Below are positions 8,169-16,646 of a stretch of 64,000 bases of DNA, one piece after another. Source of the stretch: an uncultured Kiloniellaceae bacterium (lineage in GTDB: Bacteria > Pseudomonadota > Alphaproteobacteria > Kiloniellales > Kiloniellaceae); NCBI GenBank assembly GCA_947493695.1, contig CANLSF010000006.1, forward strand, positions 310,001 to 374,000. The letters are read 5' to 3'. The notes beneath the pieces were generated by a model, which ran no database searches, was not told the origin of the DNA, and was given only the letters and a program-made list of their open reading frames with translations. Each line of letters starts with the position of its first letter. Positions within the stretch are counted from its first letter, which is position 1. Position numbers and translations under genes: made by a program.

Positions 8169-8825
8169 TCAGAAGCCACCCTCGGGAACACCCGGGTGCC
8201 GATACATGTGCCACAGGAACCGGGCCGCCGCGGTGCGATAGGGCCGCCAGCCCTCTGCCAGTGCGATCATTGTTTCACCCACAGGCCGTTCTGACAGCTT
8301 CTTGAGCTTCTGTGCCGCGACCTGAACGGCAAGATCGCCTGCCGGCCAGATATCGGGCCTTTGCAGCGCAAACAGAAGATAAACCTCGGCTGTCCAGCGC
8401 CCGATTCCTTTCACCTTCATCAGCGCCGCTGCCGCCGCCTCATCATCCAGCATCTCGATTTCCTTGAGATCAAGTCGCCCTGCAAGGATGTCTTCGGCAA
8501 GGGCCCGACCGTAACGTTGCTTTGGACGGCTGAGACCGATCTGCTTTTGCGCTTCGTCATCCAGCGCCAGAAAACCTTCCGCCGAAACCGGCTTCAATGC
8601 CGCATCCAGGCGACTGATAATGGCCTGGGCCGCCTGAGCGGAAACCTGCTGCGCCGCCATGATCCGAATGAGACCCGCAAAACCGGGTTCGTGACGGCGG
8701 ATCGGCGGCAAGCCGCAAACTTCGTAGGCGATTGCAATGTCGGGATCCCGTTCCGCCAGAGCCTCCATTGCCGGACGGAGAGTCTCGTCGCCCGGAGCTC
8801 GGGTAATCAGTTCGTTTTTGCTCAT
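8169..8825 (-). CDS. DNA-3-methyladenine glycosylase II (AlkA family)
   Basis: A 218-residue helix-hairpin-helix glycosylase that excises alkylated purines. The HhH motif is KVKGIGRWTAEVYLL, and the catalytic aspartate lies in WPAGDLAVQ. It has the size of the short bacterial AlkA form, without the N-terminal E. coli-type domain. It starts at ATG 8825, divergent from gluQRS with about 95 bp between the starts. Confidence 0.92.
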   Translation of the reverse strand: MSKNELITRAPGDETLRPAMEALAERDPDIAIAYEVCGLPPIRRHEPGFAGLIRIMAAQQVSAQAAQAIISRLDAALKPVSAEGFLALDDEAQKQIGLSRPKQRYGRALAEDILAGRLDLKEIEMLDDEAAAAALMKVKGIGRWTAEVYLLFALQRPDIWPAGDLAVQVAAQKLKKLSERPVGETMIALAEGWRPYRTAAARFLWHMYRHPGVPEGGF

Positions 8826-8919
8826 GGCTGGACATTATCCAAGATCTGCCGGAAAGTCCGCAGCTGATACGTCCATCCGAGCGAATCAAACGAACAAAAC
8901 CAGGTCACGCGCAGCATCG

Positions 8920-9771
8920 ATGTCTTCGCCCAAGGAAACCACTCGTTTCGCACCCTCTCCCAGTGGGCACCTGCACCTTGGACATGCCTACTCAGGCCTG
9001 TTTTCGGAACAGGCGGCGCGACAAGGCAATGGTCGGTTTTTGCTGCGAATCGAAGATATCGACAGCACACGCTGCCGCCCTCACTTTACCCGGGAGATGA
9101 TCGAAGACCTGACCTGGTTGGGTCTTGAATGGGATGCACCGCCCCTGCTTCAATCTTCGCGGAGTGACGCCTACGCCCGGGCGCTCAAGCACCTTTCCCA
9201 CATGGAGCTGCTTTATCCCTGCTTTTGCACGAGGGCTGATATCAAAGCGGAGATCGAAGGCTCAGCCGCGGCTCCTCACGGCCCGGATGGCCCACTTTAT
9301 CCCGGCCTCTGTCGACACCTCACACCCAAGGAGCGGCAGGATCGCGAAGCAGCGGGCCTGCCCTTTGCATTGCGTCTGGATGTCCGTCGCGCGCAAACTG
9401 TCACCGGACCGCTCACCTGGTTCGATCGGGAACAGGGAAAGATGACCGCAACGCCGGAGATCTTCGGCGACGTTGTGCTGGCGCGCAAGGATATCGGGAC
9501 CAGTTACCATCTTGCGGTGACCTTGGATGACGCCTTTCAGGACATCACTCTGGTCACCCGTGGAGAAGACCTCTTTCAGGCCACGCACCTGCACCGACTT
9601 CTGCAGGCGCTTCTTGAGCTGCCGGTTCCGCAGTGGCACCACCACAGTCTGATACAGGATGACCAGGGCCGGCGCCTCGCCAAGCGCCATGGCGCCTTAT
9701 CACTGCGGCAACTGCGATCCGAAGGCAAAAGCGCACGAGATGTGCGGGCCATGGCAGGTTGGCGAGATTAG
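8920..9771 (+). CDS. gluQRS: Glutamyl-Q tRNA(Asp) synthetase
   Basis: A 283-residue paralogue of glutamyl-tRNA synthetase that lacks the anticodon-binding domain and attaches glutamate to queuosine 34 of tRNA-Asp. The HIGH motif is HLGH in APSPSGHLHLGHAY. The zinc site uses PCFCTRAD and YPGLCRH, and the KMSKS-equivalent is LAKRHGA near the C-terminus. I took the ATG opening MSSPKETTRFAPSPSG; earlier in-frame starts run back toward and into alkA. It is monocistronic. Confidence 0.92.
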   Translation: MSSPKETTRFAPSPSGHLHLGHAYSGLFSEQAARQGNGRFLLRIEDIDSTRCRPHFTREMIEDLTWLGLEWDAPPLLQSSRSDAYARALKHLSHMELLYPCFCTRADIKAEIEGSAAAPHGPDGPLYPGLCRHLTPKERQDREAAGLPFALRLDVRRAQTVTGPLTWFDREQGKMTATPEIFGDVVLARKDIGTSYHLAVTLDDAFQDITLVTRGEDLFQATHLHRLLQALLELPVPQWHHHSLIQDDQGRRLAKRHGALSLRQLRSEGKSARDVRAMAGWRD

Positions 9772-9797
9772 AGCGATCAGCCACGTTTCTCGGGAGT

Positions 9798-10655
9798 TCA
9801 GCCGGTTTGCTCCCGCCGCAATCCCTCGACGATCCTCATGTAGTCCGGTTCGTCCGGACCGAGATATCCTTGCCGAACCATAAAATCGATGATGACGAGT
9901 GCGACGTTAAACTTGAAATCTTCGGTATTGCGAACCCGTTCAAACACCTGATCGACCGGCCAGAGGTAAAACTCGTCGACCTCGCCATCGGTGTTGCGCG
10001 GAATGAAGCCAGCCGGGAGCTCCAGGTCATAGCAGAAAGCCACGTCATCGCGCAGACCGTCCGTCCATTCACAAAGGTAAGAGACGGCGCTCACTGGTTT
10101 GGCGCATTCGGCAAGTGAACGCGGAATATCCGCTTCCTCCGCGCATTCCTTGATCAGGTTCTCCTTGATGGACAAGCCATGAGGCTGACCGCCAGCCACA
10201 ATGTGATCGAGTTTTCCCGGCGCCGAAGGTTTGTTCATGGCGCGGCGGCCAATCCACATGAGGCGCTGACCATCTCGCTCGGTGATCCCGTTTACGTGGA
10301 CGCCGAAGCTGCGAATACCGAAAGGCGCGGCGGCACATCTGTCGATTGTCATCACAGGCGTATCGCCCCAGCGTCGCGCCAGCGGAAAATTTTCACCACG
10401 CCACGCAGGAAGATCACCACAGTCGGTCAATCGTTGCACGATTTCCGCGACGGCACCGCTGCGACTTTCGAAATCAGTTAATCCGGATGAAAGTGTAACC
10501 TGCCCTGAATCGACCTTGAAGACAGCGGGGAAGTCTGACAACCGGGTTGCCAAAGCGTGTGGAATGTAGCCGTACGACGTTCCACCAATGACGAAAGACC
10601 GGTAAGCCGCGGGATTCCAGCGATGGCAGGTTCTGATACGCTCAAGTAAGCTCAC
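9798..10655 (-). CDS. DUF4743 / NUDIX hydrolase
   Basis: A 285-residue two-domain protein. Residues ~1-120 match the DUF4743 domain and are followed by a NUDIX domain. The NUDIX box spans GGQPHGLSIKENLIKECAEE, with a Lys in place of the usual Arg of REUxEE. In eukaryotes this architecture is found beside thiamine pyrophosphokinase, and related enzymes hydrolyse damaged thiamine-diphosphate analogues; that activity is a plausible but unproven guess. It stands alone, convergent with gluQRS. Confidence 0.88.
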   Translation of the reverse strand: MSLLERIRTCHRWNPAAYRSFVIGGTSYGYIPHALATRLSDFPAVFKVDSGQVTLSSGLTDFESRSGAVAEIVQRLTDCGDLPAWRGENFPLARRWGDTPVMTIDRCAAAPFGIRSFGVHVNGITERDGQRLMWIGRRAMNKPSAPGKLDHIVAGGQPHGLSIKENLIKECAEEADIPRSLAECAKPVSAVSYLCEWTDGLRDDVAFCYDLELPAGFIPRNTDGEVDEFYLWPVDQVFERVRNTEDFKFNVALVIIDFMVRQGYLGPDEPDYMRIVEGLRREQTG

Positions 10656-10726
10656 GCCAAATCCTCTCGGTCATTCAATTACCACCTAACCTATTGAAAG
10701 GAAGCCTGAATTGAAAGAGAAGCAGG

Positions 10727-11056
10727 TTAGAACGCCCGCTTCTGAGAGGTCAGGACGGATTCGACACCGTAAACCTGCCGCAAGCAGCGCGCGACGTAAT
10801 CCGCGGTATTTCCGTCCAAGCCGACAACCTGAAGATCGATCGAGAGGTCACGGCTCGAGGGTCCTGTCACATCGCTGTGCCAGCGGCTGGGCACCAGATT
10901 GCGCTTTGCAAAGAGCTCAAGTACGCGTGGCATAACACCGGGCTCTGCGGCGGCATGGATGGAGAAGCAGTGAACGGCGTTGGTTTTGGTAGGTTGGGTG
11001 TTTACGGTCTGGCCGGAAACAGTATCAGCTGTCGAAAGTACAGGCTGTGCAGACAT
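10727..11056 (-). CDS. ACT-domain small protein
   Basis: A 109-residue protein whose C-terminal ~75 residues form one ACT domain: AVHCFSIHAAAEPGVMPRVL, then LELFAKRNLVPSRWHSD, then a strand LSIDLQVVGL and a helix ending VYGVESV. It resembles the regulatory fold of the acetolactate synthase small subunit (IlvN), but the partner subunit is not nearby. The N-terminal ~30 residues look disordered. Start: ATG 11056 has GAGG 9 nt upstream; TTG 11071 and ATG 11065 are alternatives. Confidence 0.7.
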   Translation of the reverse strand: MSAQPVLSTADTVSGQTVNTQPTKTNAVHCFSIHAAAEPGVMPRVLELFAKRNLVPSRWHSDVTGPSSRDLSIDLQVVGLDGNTADYVARCLRQVYGVESVLTSQKRAF

Positions 11057-11342
11057 CACAGTCATCCTCAAAGAGTAAATCGCAAATAACGAAAGGTCCC
11101 GGTCGCCCTATCGGCGCCGGGTCGCTAATTCGAATTGCGAGACCCTTGAGGTACTGAGTTGCCATAACGCGCAACCTTAGCCGCAGGCAGTCCAGCGGGT
11201 CAAGGCGCGGTGAGAAGAACAAAACTCTAAAACGTTAACGAAAGCACCTAACGCCCGTTCGTTCACAGAGCTGTTACTTGCTCGCGACGCCCACTAAGAC
11301 AGATTTAAATCTCTAGTTTTCGACCATCAAAAGGAAGCCACG

Positions 11343-11930
11343 ATGAAGTTCCAGCCGCTTAAGACCCTGACCGGGTTCTCGCTCGCCACTGCGTTTCTTG
11401 TGGCCACTGCCCTGCCGGCCAGCGCCGCCGAATATCAGATCGATCCATCTCACTCCTTCATTGAGTTCAAAACGGTCCATCTGGGTTACAGCTGGTTGTC
11501 GGGCCGCTTCAACAAGATTGACGGCACCATGAACTACGATCCTGCCGCCGGCGCCGCCGGACAGAAGATCGAGCTGACCATCGACACCGCCAGCCTGGAC
11601 ACCAATCACGCCGAGCGGGACAAGCATCTGCGCAGTGCCGACTTCTTCGATGTCGAGAAGCATCCAACTGCGACCTTCACCAGCACCGGCTTCGAAGGCG
11701 ATGAAAACGGCGGAACGCTTAGTGGTGATCTGACCCTGCTTGGTGTTACCAAACCGATCTCCTTCGAGATTAAAAAGATCGGCGAAGGCAAAGATCCCTG
11801 GGGCGGCTACCGCGCCGGATTTGAAGGCAGCTACACGCTGGTCCGCAAGGACTTCGGCATGGGCTACAACCTTGGTCCAGCCGCAGAAAACGTAGAGATC
11901 GACCTCATGATTGAAGCGATCAAAAAATAA
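11343..11930 (+). CDS. YceI-family periplasmic lipid-binding protein
   Basis: A 195-residue exported protein. A signal peptide (LATAFLVATALPASAA) is cleaved near residue 29. The mature YceI/lipocalin-like beta-barrel starts AEYQIDPSHSFIEFKTVHLG and includes HLRSADFFDVEKHPTATF and GDLTLLGVTKPI. Family members bind polyisoprenoids such as ubiquinone-8 and are base- or stress-induced. AAAGGAAG precedes the ATG. The gene is followed 12 bp later by a cytochrome b561, a recurring YceI partner, which suggests a quinone-linked function. Confidence 0.93.
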   Translation: MKFQPLKTLTGFSLATAFLVATALPASAAEYQIDPSHSFIEFKTVHLGYSWLSGRFNKIDGTMNYDPAAGAAGQKIELTIDTASLDTNHAERDKHLRSADFFDVEKHPTATFTSTGFEGDENGGTLSGDLTLLGVTKPISFEIKKIGEGKDPWGGYRAGFEGSYTLVRKDFGMGYNLGPAAENVEIDLMIEAIKK

Positions 11931-11942
11931 GAGGCCGCTGCT

Positions 11943-12485
11943 TTGACGCTGCGCAACACGACCACGGGCTATGGGCTGGTGAGCAAGCTGCTCCACTGGC
12001 TCATAGCCGGTTGTATCCTGGGATTGACCGGTCTTGGCTGGTGGATGGTTGACCTGAGTTACTACGACAGCTGGTACAACCGAGGCCTGGAACTGCATCG
12101 GGCCATAGGCATCGTTGCACTCTTCTTGGCCACGACCTTTGTGGTCTGGAAAATACTGTCACCTTCGCCGGGCTTGCAGACTGAACTGACGCCCTGGGAG
12201 AAACTCGGAGCCCGTGCCGCACATGGTCTCCTATTGCTGGCGATGTTCGCTATACCGATCACCGGATACGTCATCTCTACCTCGGCGGAAAGCGGCTTTA
12301 CCTTCTTCGGTCTTTTCGAAGTGCCAGCTCTCCTGCCTGCGTCAGAGACCACGCGAGACCTCGCGATCACACTGCACTATTACATCGCCTACGGCCTGCT
12401 GGCGGTCATTGCCGTCCATGCGGGCGCAGCGATCAAGCATCAGTTCGTCGACAAACACGGCACCCTGAGACGCATGCTCTTCTAG
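11943..12485 (+). CDS. Cytochrome b561 family protein
   Basis: A 180-residue di-heme membrane protein with four transmembrane segments. Candidate heme ligands are the histidines in SKLLHWLIAG, LELHRAIGI, RAAHGLLLL and AVHAGAAIKHQ, one per helix as in bacterial b561. It probably moves electrons between the quinone pool and a periplasmic acceptor. The start is a TTG 12 bp after the yceI stop with AGAGG upstream, consistent with a yceI-cyb561 operon. Confidence 0.9.
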   Translation: MTLRNTTTGYGLVSKLLHWLIAGCILGLTGLGWWMVDLSYYDSWYNRGLELHRAIGIVALFLATTFVVWKILSPSPGLQTELTPWEKLGARAAHGLLLLAMFAIPITGYVISTSAESGFTFFGLFEVPALLPASETTRDLAITLHYYIAYGLLAVIAVHAGAAIKHQFVDKHGTLRRMLF

Positions 12486-12592
12486 AACCGCGTGATCAGC
12501 ACCCATGCGAAGGAAAAACACTTTCCACTGGGGGAAACAATCGGGATCGAATTTGCCTGACCGTTTCCAACTCCAAACTGAGTATTGCGAAG

Positions 12593-14665
12593 CTATGCCG
12601 CTTCCTGAGTGGTCCGCTCTACGATATCCAGGATGTCCGACAGGATCGCGGTCAGGTCGAAATCCTTTGGCGTATAGACTGCAGCCACGCCGGCCGCTTT
12701 CAGCGTGGCCTCGTCCTCCGGCGGAATAATCCCACCAGCAACAACCGGCACGTCATTCAGACCCGACGCGGTCATCCCCTTTATGACCTCGGTGACCAGC
12801 GGAACATGCGATCCAGATAGGATCGACAGTCCTACCACATGCACGCCTTCCTCAAGTGCGGCGTTCACGATCTGCGCGGGCGTCAGGCGAATGCCTTCGT
12901 AGACAACTTCGAACCCGGCATCCCGGGCGCGCACAGCGATCTGCTCGGCACCGTTTGAATGTCCGTCCAGGCCCGGCTTACCGACCAGCATCTTGATACG
13001 CCGGCCAAGGCGGTCCGAAAGGCCGGCCACGCGCTCACGCAGACTCTCTAGACTGTCTCCGCCCTGGACTGCAACGGCCCGACCGACGCCGGTGGGCGCA
13101 CGATACTCACCAAAGACCTCGCGCAGAGCCGCCGACCACTCTCCGGTCGTCACTCCGGCATGCGCGCAGGCGATTGAGGGCTCCATGATATTGCCGCCGT
13201 CGCTGGCCGCCTGCTTGAGCGCTGTCATCGCCTGTTCCACAGCGCCGGAATCCCGGCCCGTGCGCCATTCTTTCAGCCGCGCAATCTGCCCGGCCTCGGC
13301 ATCGCGGTCACTGACCATATAGCCTCCATCGCCACCCTCTGTGAGAGGAGACGGCTCAGACTCGGTATAGCGATTTACGCCGATCACGGCCTGCTCGCCG
13401 CTCTCGATGGCGTTGAAGCGCGCTGTTGCGCTCTCGACCAGACGTTCCTTCATATAGGAGCTGTCCACCGCAGCGACCGCGCCGCCCATTTCCTCGATCC
13501 TGTCCAGTTCCTCCTTGGCTTCCGCCATCAACGCCGCGACTTTGGCCTCGACCACCGTCGATCCGTTGAAGAGGTCCTCGTACTCCAGCAAATCGGTCTC
13601 GAAGGCCACAATTTGCTGAAGCCGAAGCGACCACTGCTGATCCCAGGGGCGCGGCAAACCGAGCGCTTCGTTCCAGGCCGGAAGCTGCACGGCCCGGGCT
13701 CGCGCGTCCTTGGACAGCACAACAGCCAGCATTTCGATCAAAATGCGGTAGACATTGTTTTCCGGCTGCTGCTCGGTCAGCCCAAGAGAATTGACCTGAA
13801 CCCCGTAACGGAACCGCCGGTACTTCTCTTCCTCAACCCCGTAACGCGACCGGCAGATATCATCCCAGAGCCGGGTGAAGGCGCGCATCTTGCAAAGCTC
13901 AGTGACAAAGCGGACCCCGGCGTTCACGAAGAAACTGATCCGGCCCACGACCTTGGGGAAGTCTTCCGGCGGCACCTGTCCTGAAGCCTTCACTGCGTCC
14001 AGCACCGCAATCGCCGTCGCCAGTGCGAAGGCCAGTTCCTGGATCGGCGTCGCGCCCGCTTCCTGGAGATGGTAGGAGCAAACATTCATCGGGTTCCAGC
14101 GCGGCGATTCCCGATAGGTGTAGGAAATCACGTCGGTGATCAAACGCATGGAAGGTTTCGGCGGAAAGATATAAGTTCCGCGGGAGAGGTATTCCTTGAT
14201 CAGATCGTTCTGTGTCGTTCCGGAGAGGTCGGCACGGGCGACACCCTGGGTCTCCGCACAGGCTGTGTAGAGCGCGAGAAGCCAGGGCGCTGTGGCGTTG
14301 ATTGTCATGGAGGTATTCATGCGGTCCAGGGGAATTTCTGCGAAAAGCGTCTGCATGTCCCCGAGATGAGAGACCGGCACCCCGACCTTACCGACCTCGC
14401 CCCGCGCCAGTTCATGATCGGAATCGTAACCGGTCTGGGTCGGGAGATCGAAAGCCACGGACAAACCCGTCTGGCCGCGCGCAAGATTCTTGCGGTAGAG
14501 CGCATTCGAAGCCGCGGCCGTCGAGTGCCCGGCATAGGTTCGGAACAGCCAGGGGCGATCACGCTGAGCCTGCTCGGCAGCATCCTTCACCGGCGCGTCC
14601 GGAGTTGCAGCAGGTGACTTTGCTGCACTTGCTTCCTGGGTGTGACCTGGACGTTTATCACTCAT
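12593..14665 (-). CDS. ecm: Ethylmalonyl-CoA mutase
   Basis: A 690-residue coenzyme B12-dependent mutase converting ethylmalonyl-CoA to methylsuccinyl-CoA in the ethylmalonyl-CoA pathway. The TIM-barrel domain opens RPWLFRTYAGHSTAA and contains GLSVAFDLPTQTGYDSDHEL and NVCSYHLQEAGATP. The C-terminal cobalamin domain has DGHSNG (about residues 567-572), the DxHxxG base-off motif. These segments match Ecm/MeaA rather than methylmalonyl-CoA mutase. ATG 14665 is chosen because GGAG lies 8 nt upstream; a GTG nine bases earlier is possible. It is divergent from ccr, and the adenosyltransferase for its cofactor is encoded 4 kb away. Confidence 0.95.
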   Translation of the reverse strand: MSDKRPGHTQEASAAKSPAATPDAPVKDAAEQAQRDRPWLFRTYAGHSTAAASNALYRKNLARGQTGLSVAFDLPTQTGYDSDHELARGEVGKVGVPVSHLGDMQTLFAEIPLDRMNTSMTINATAPWLLALYTACAETQGVARADLSGTTQNDLIKEYLSRGTYIFPPKPSMRLITDVISYTYRESPRWNPMNVCSYHLQEAGATPIQELAFALATAIAVLDAVKASGQVPPEDFPKVVGRISFFVNAGVRFVTELCKMRAFTRLWDDICRSRYGVEEEKYRRFRYGVQVNSLGLTEQQPENNVYRILIEMLAVVLSKDARARAVQLPAWNEALGLPRPWDQQWSLRLQQIVAFETDLLEYEDLFNGSTVVEAKVAALMAEAKEELDRIEEMGGAVAAVDSSYMKERLVESATARFNAIESGEQAVIGVNRYTESEPSPLTEGGDGGYMVSDRDAEAGQIARLKEWRTGRDSGAVEQAMTALKQAASDGGNIMEPSIACAHAGVTTGEWSAALREVFGEYRAPTGVGRAVAVQGGDSLESLRERVAGLSDRLGRRIKMLVGKPGLDGHSNGAEQIAVRARDAGFEVVYEGIRLTPAQIVNAALEEGVHVVGLSILSGSHVPLVTEVIKGMTASGLNDVPVVAGGIIPPEDEATLKAAGVAAVYTPKDFDLTAILSDILDIVERTTQEAA

Positions 14666-15162
14666 AACCTTCACTCCAAACGCATCATCATCAGTCTATT
14701 TTGACATGGTTAACGACATATAATTTCATTAATCATACTAAATTCGTAAAAATAAAATATTTTGTGCATTGCAAAAGAACGAAACTGGCGATAAATGTCA
14801 AGGGTATCCGGTGGCCTTTGGCGAGAAACCGTGGCAAAATCCACGCTCTTGTATCGCGCCGCCGAAATAAACTGCGAAACCGCGCAATCAGCAGGCCATG
14901 TTACCGCAAGGCCGGCATAACGGGAAACCGGGCTCGGGAAACGTGGTTGAACGACGAAAGAGATGTCAGGCGGCTGGCGCCCCTAACGATCGGAACAGAT
15001 GACGTAGATGAACACGACACCGGAGCAGCCCGGTCCAGACACAACAGCGCTGAATTTCTGCTGACAGGATGACCTCAAGTCGAAGGTTTCTGATCAGATA
15101 CGAAGCAAATTTCAGTCGCCGGAGATGGACAGAAAGCCGCCGGACCACTTGGGAGAGAGACC
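14666..15162. other. ecm-ccr divergent control region
   Basis: About 500 bp between ecm and ccr. The first ~90 bp (14695-14790) are strongly AT-rich and probably hold the ecm promoter; a TTGACA (14701) and a TATAAT (14719) occur but only 12 bp apart, too close for a normal sigma-70 promoter. The remainder is GC-rich with no credible gene. GGGAGAG precedes the ccr ATG. A PhaR-like site is listed separately. Confidence 0.5.
14765..14773. promoter_or_regulatory. Candidate PhaR-type operator (TGCATTGCA), ecm/ccr
   Basis: The near-palindrome TGCATTGCA, followed by AAA, lies 100 bp upstream of the ecm start in the AT-rich region. It has the TGCA-N-TGCA form also seen upstream of phaA (exact), and of phaB, phaR/phaE and etfBA (one mismatch each). 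The assignment to PhaR is inferred from similarity to TGC-rich PhaR operators known from Paracoccus. Confidence 0.4.
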
Positions 15163-16446
15163 ATGACCGATAGCGCAGAAGTAATGCAGTTGAAGCCCGG
15201 GCAAGAGATCAAAGATCTCTATGAGGTCGGTGAAATTCCGCCCCTTGGCCATGTCCCCAAACAGATGTACGCCTGGGCGATCCGCCGCGAACGTCAGGGT
15301 AAACCCGAACAGGCCATGCAGGTTGAAGTGGTCGATGTTCCTGAGCTCGACAGCCATGAAGTCCTGATCATGGTGATGGCTGCCGGTGTGAACTACAACG
15401 GCGTCTGGGCCGGTCTGGGCGTTCCGGTTTCGGTCTTCGACGTGCACAAAGAGGACTATCATATCGCGGGCTCCGACGCCTCGGGCATTGTCTGGGCGGT
15501 TGGCGCCAAGGTAACGCGCTGGAAAGTCGGCGACGAGGTCGTGGTTCACTGCAACCAAGATGACGGCGATGACGAAGAGTGTAACGGCGGCGATCCGATG
15601 TTTTCGACCTCCCAGCGTATCTGGGGTTACGAAACACCCGACGGCTCCTTCGCTCAGTTCTGCGCGGTTCAATCTCAGCAGGTCATGGCCCGTCCGAAGC
15701 ACCTGACCTGGGAAGAGAGTGGCTGCTACGTTCTGACCCTCGCAACCGCATACCGCATGCTGTTCGGCCATCGCCCGCACATTCTGCGTCCCGGACATAA
15801 CGTCCTGGTCTGGGGTGCTTCAGGTGGTCTTGGCTCCATGGCGATCCAGCTGATTGCCGCGGCGGGCGCAAACGCTATCGGCATCATCTCGGATGAAAGC
15901 AAACGCGACTTTGTCCTCTCGCTCGGCGCGCGGGGCGTGATCAACCGCAAGGACTTCGATTGCTGGGGCCGCCTGCCGGAAGTCGGCGATCAGGCTGCTT
16001 ACTCCGCCTACATGAAAGAGTGCCGGAAGTTCGGCAAGGCGATCTGGGAGATCACCGGCAAGGGCAATGACGTCGATTTCGTCTTTGAACACCCCGGCGA
16101 ACAGACCTTCCCGGTCAGCTGCTTTGTGGTCAAGCGTGGCGGCATGGTTGTCTTCTGTGCAGGTACCACCGGCTACAACATTACTTTCGACGCCCGTTTT
16201 GTCTGGATGCGTCAGAAGCGGATCCAGGGCAGTCACTTTGCCAACCTGAAACAGTCATCTCAGTCGAACAAGCTGATGATTGAACGGCGGATTGATCCCT
16301 GCATGTCGGAAGTGTTTTCCTGGCTGGATATCCCCCGGGCGCACACCAAGATGATGAACAACCAGCATAAACCCGGCAACATGGCGGTTCTGGTTCAGGC
16401 CAAACGTCCTGGCGCCAGGACGCTGGAAGACGCCGTCGAAGATTAA
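15163..16446 (+). CDS. ccr: Crotonyl-CoA carboxylase/reductase
   Basis: A 427-residue medium-chain dehydrogenase/reductase enzyme that reductively carboxylates crotonyl-CoA to ethylmalonyl-CoA using NADPH and CO2, the defining step of the ethylmalonyl-CoA pathway. Signature stretches are AAGVNYNGVWAGLG, HIAGSDASGIVW, the NADPH-binding VWGASGGLGSMA, VFEHPGEQTFP and GSHFANL. The Asn of NYNGVW and the His of GSHFAN correspond to residues known to hold CO2. The length matches the family. It starts at an ATG with GGGAGAG about 6 nt upstream and is followed by mcd on the same strand. Confidence 0.96.
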   Translation: MTDSAEVMQLKPGQEIKDLYEVGEIPPLGHVPKQMYAWAIRRERQGKPEQAMQVEVVDVPELDSHEVLIMVMAAGVNYNGVWAGLGVPVSVFDVHKEDYHIAGSDASGIVWAVGAKVTRWKVGDEVVVHCNQDDGDDEECNGGDPMFSTSQRIWGYETPDGSFAQFCAVQSQQVMARPKHLTWEESGCYVLTLATAYRMLFGHRPHILRPGHNVLVWGASGGLGSMAIQLIAAAGANAIGIISDESKRDFVLSLGARGVINRKDFDCWGRLPEVGDQAAYSAYMKECRKFGKAIWEITGKGNDVDFVFEHPGEQTFPVSCFVVKRGGMVVFCAGTTGYNITFDARFVWMRQKRIQGSHFANLKQSSQSNKLMIERRIDPCMSEVFSWLDIPRAHTKMMNNQHKPGNMAVLVQAKRPGARTLEDAVED

Positions 16447-16458
16447 GCAGACATGCGG

Positions 16459-16489
16459 GGTCGCGCAGGGCTTTACGCCTTGCGTGACC
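16459..16489 (+). terminator. Stable hairpin after ccr
   Basis: GGTCGCGCAGGGC and GCCTTGCGTGACC (13 bp with two G-T pairs) enclose a TTTAC loop 12 bp after the ccr stop. There is no T-run, so it may be an mRNA-stabilising or attenuating hairpin between ccr and mcd rather than a full terminator. Confidence 0.45.
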
Positions 16490-16646
16490 TCTGCATTCGG
16501 CGATTTGCGTTGAAACGAAAAAGCGTAGGACTGGACGTTCAATCGTCCGGTCTTATTTTAGATCATCTTGTTTAACACTGCCATTTAACGACATCCCCGC
16601 CCGGAAGGCTCAAGCTGTCACGGGGTCGGGAATAAGGATCACCCTC

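Noticed and set aside
14701-14724. TTGACA and TATAAT boxes in the ecm-ccr gap as a promoter
   Set aside because: The spacing is only 12 bp, too short for a standard sigma-70 promoter.
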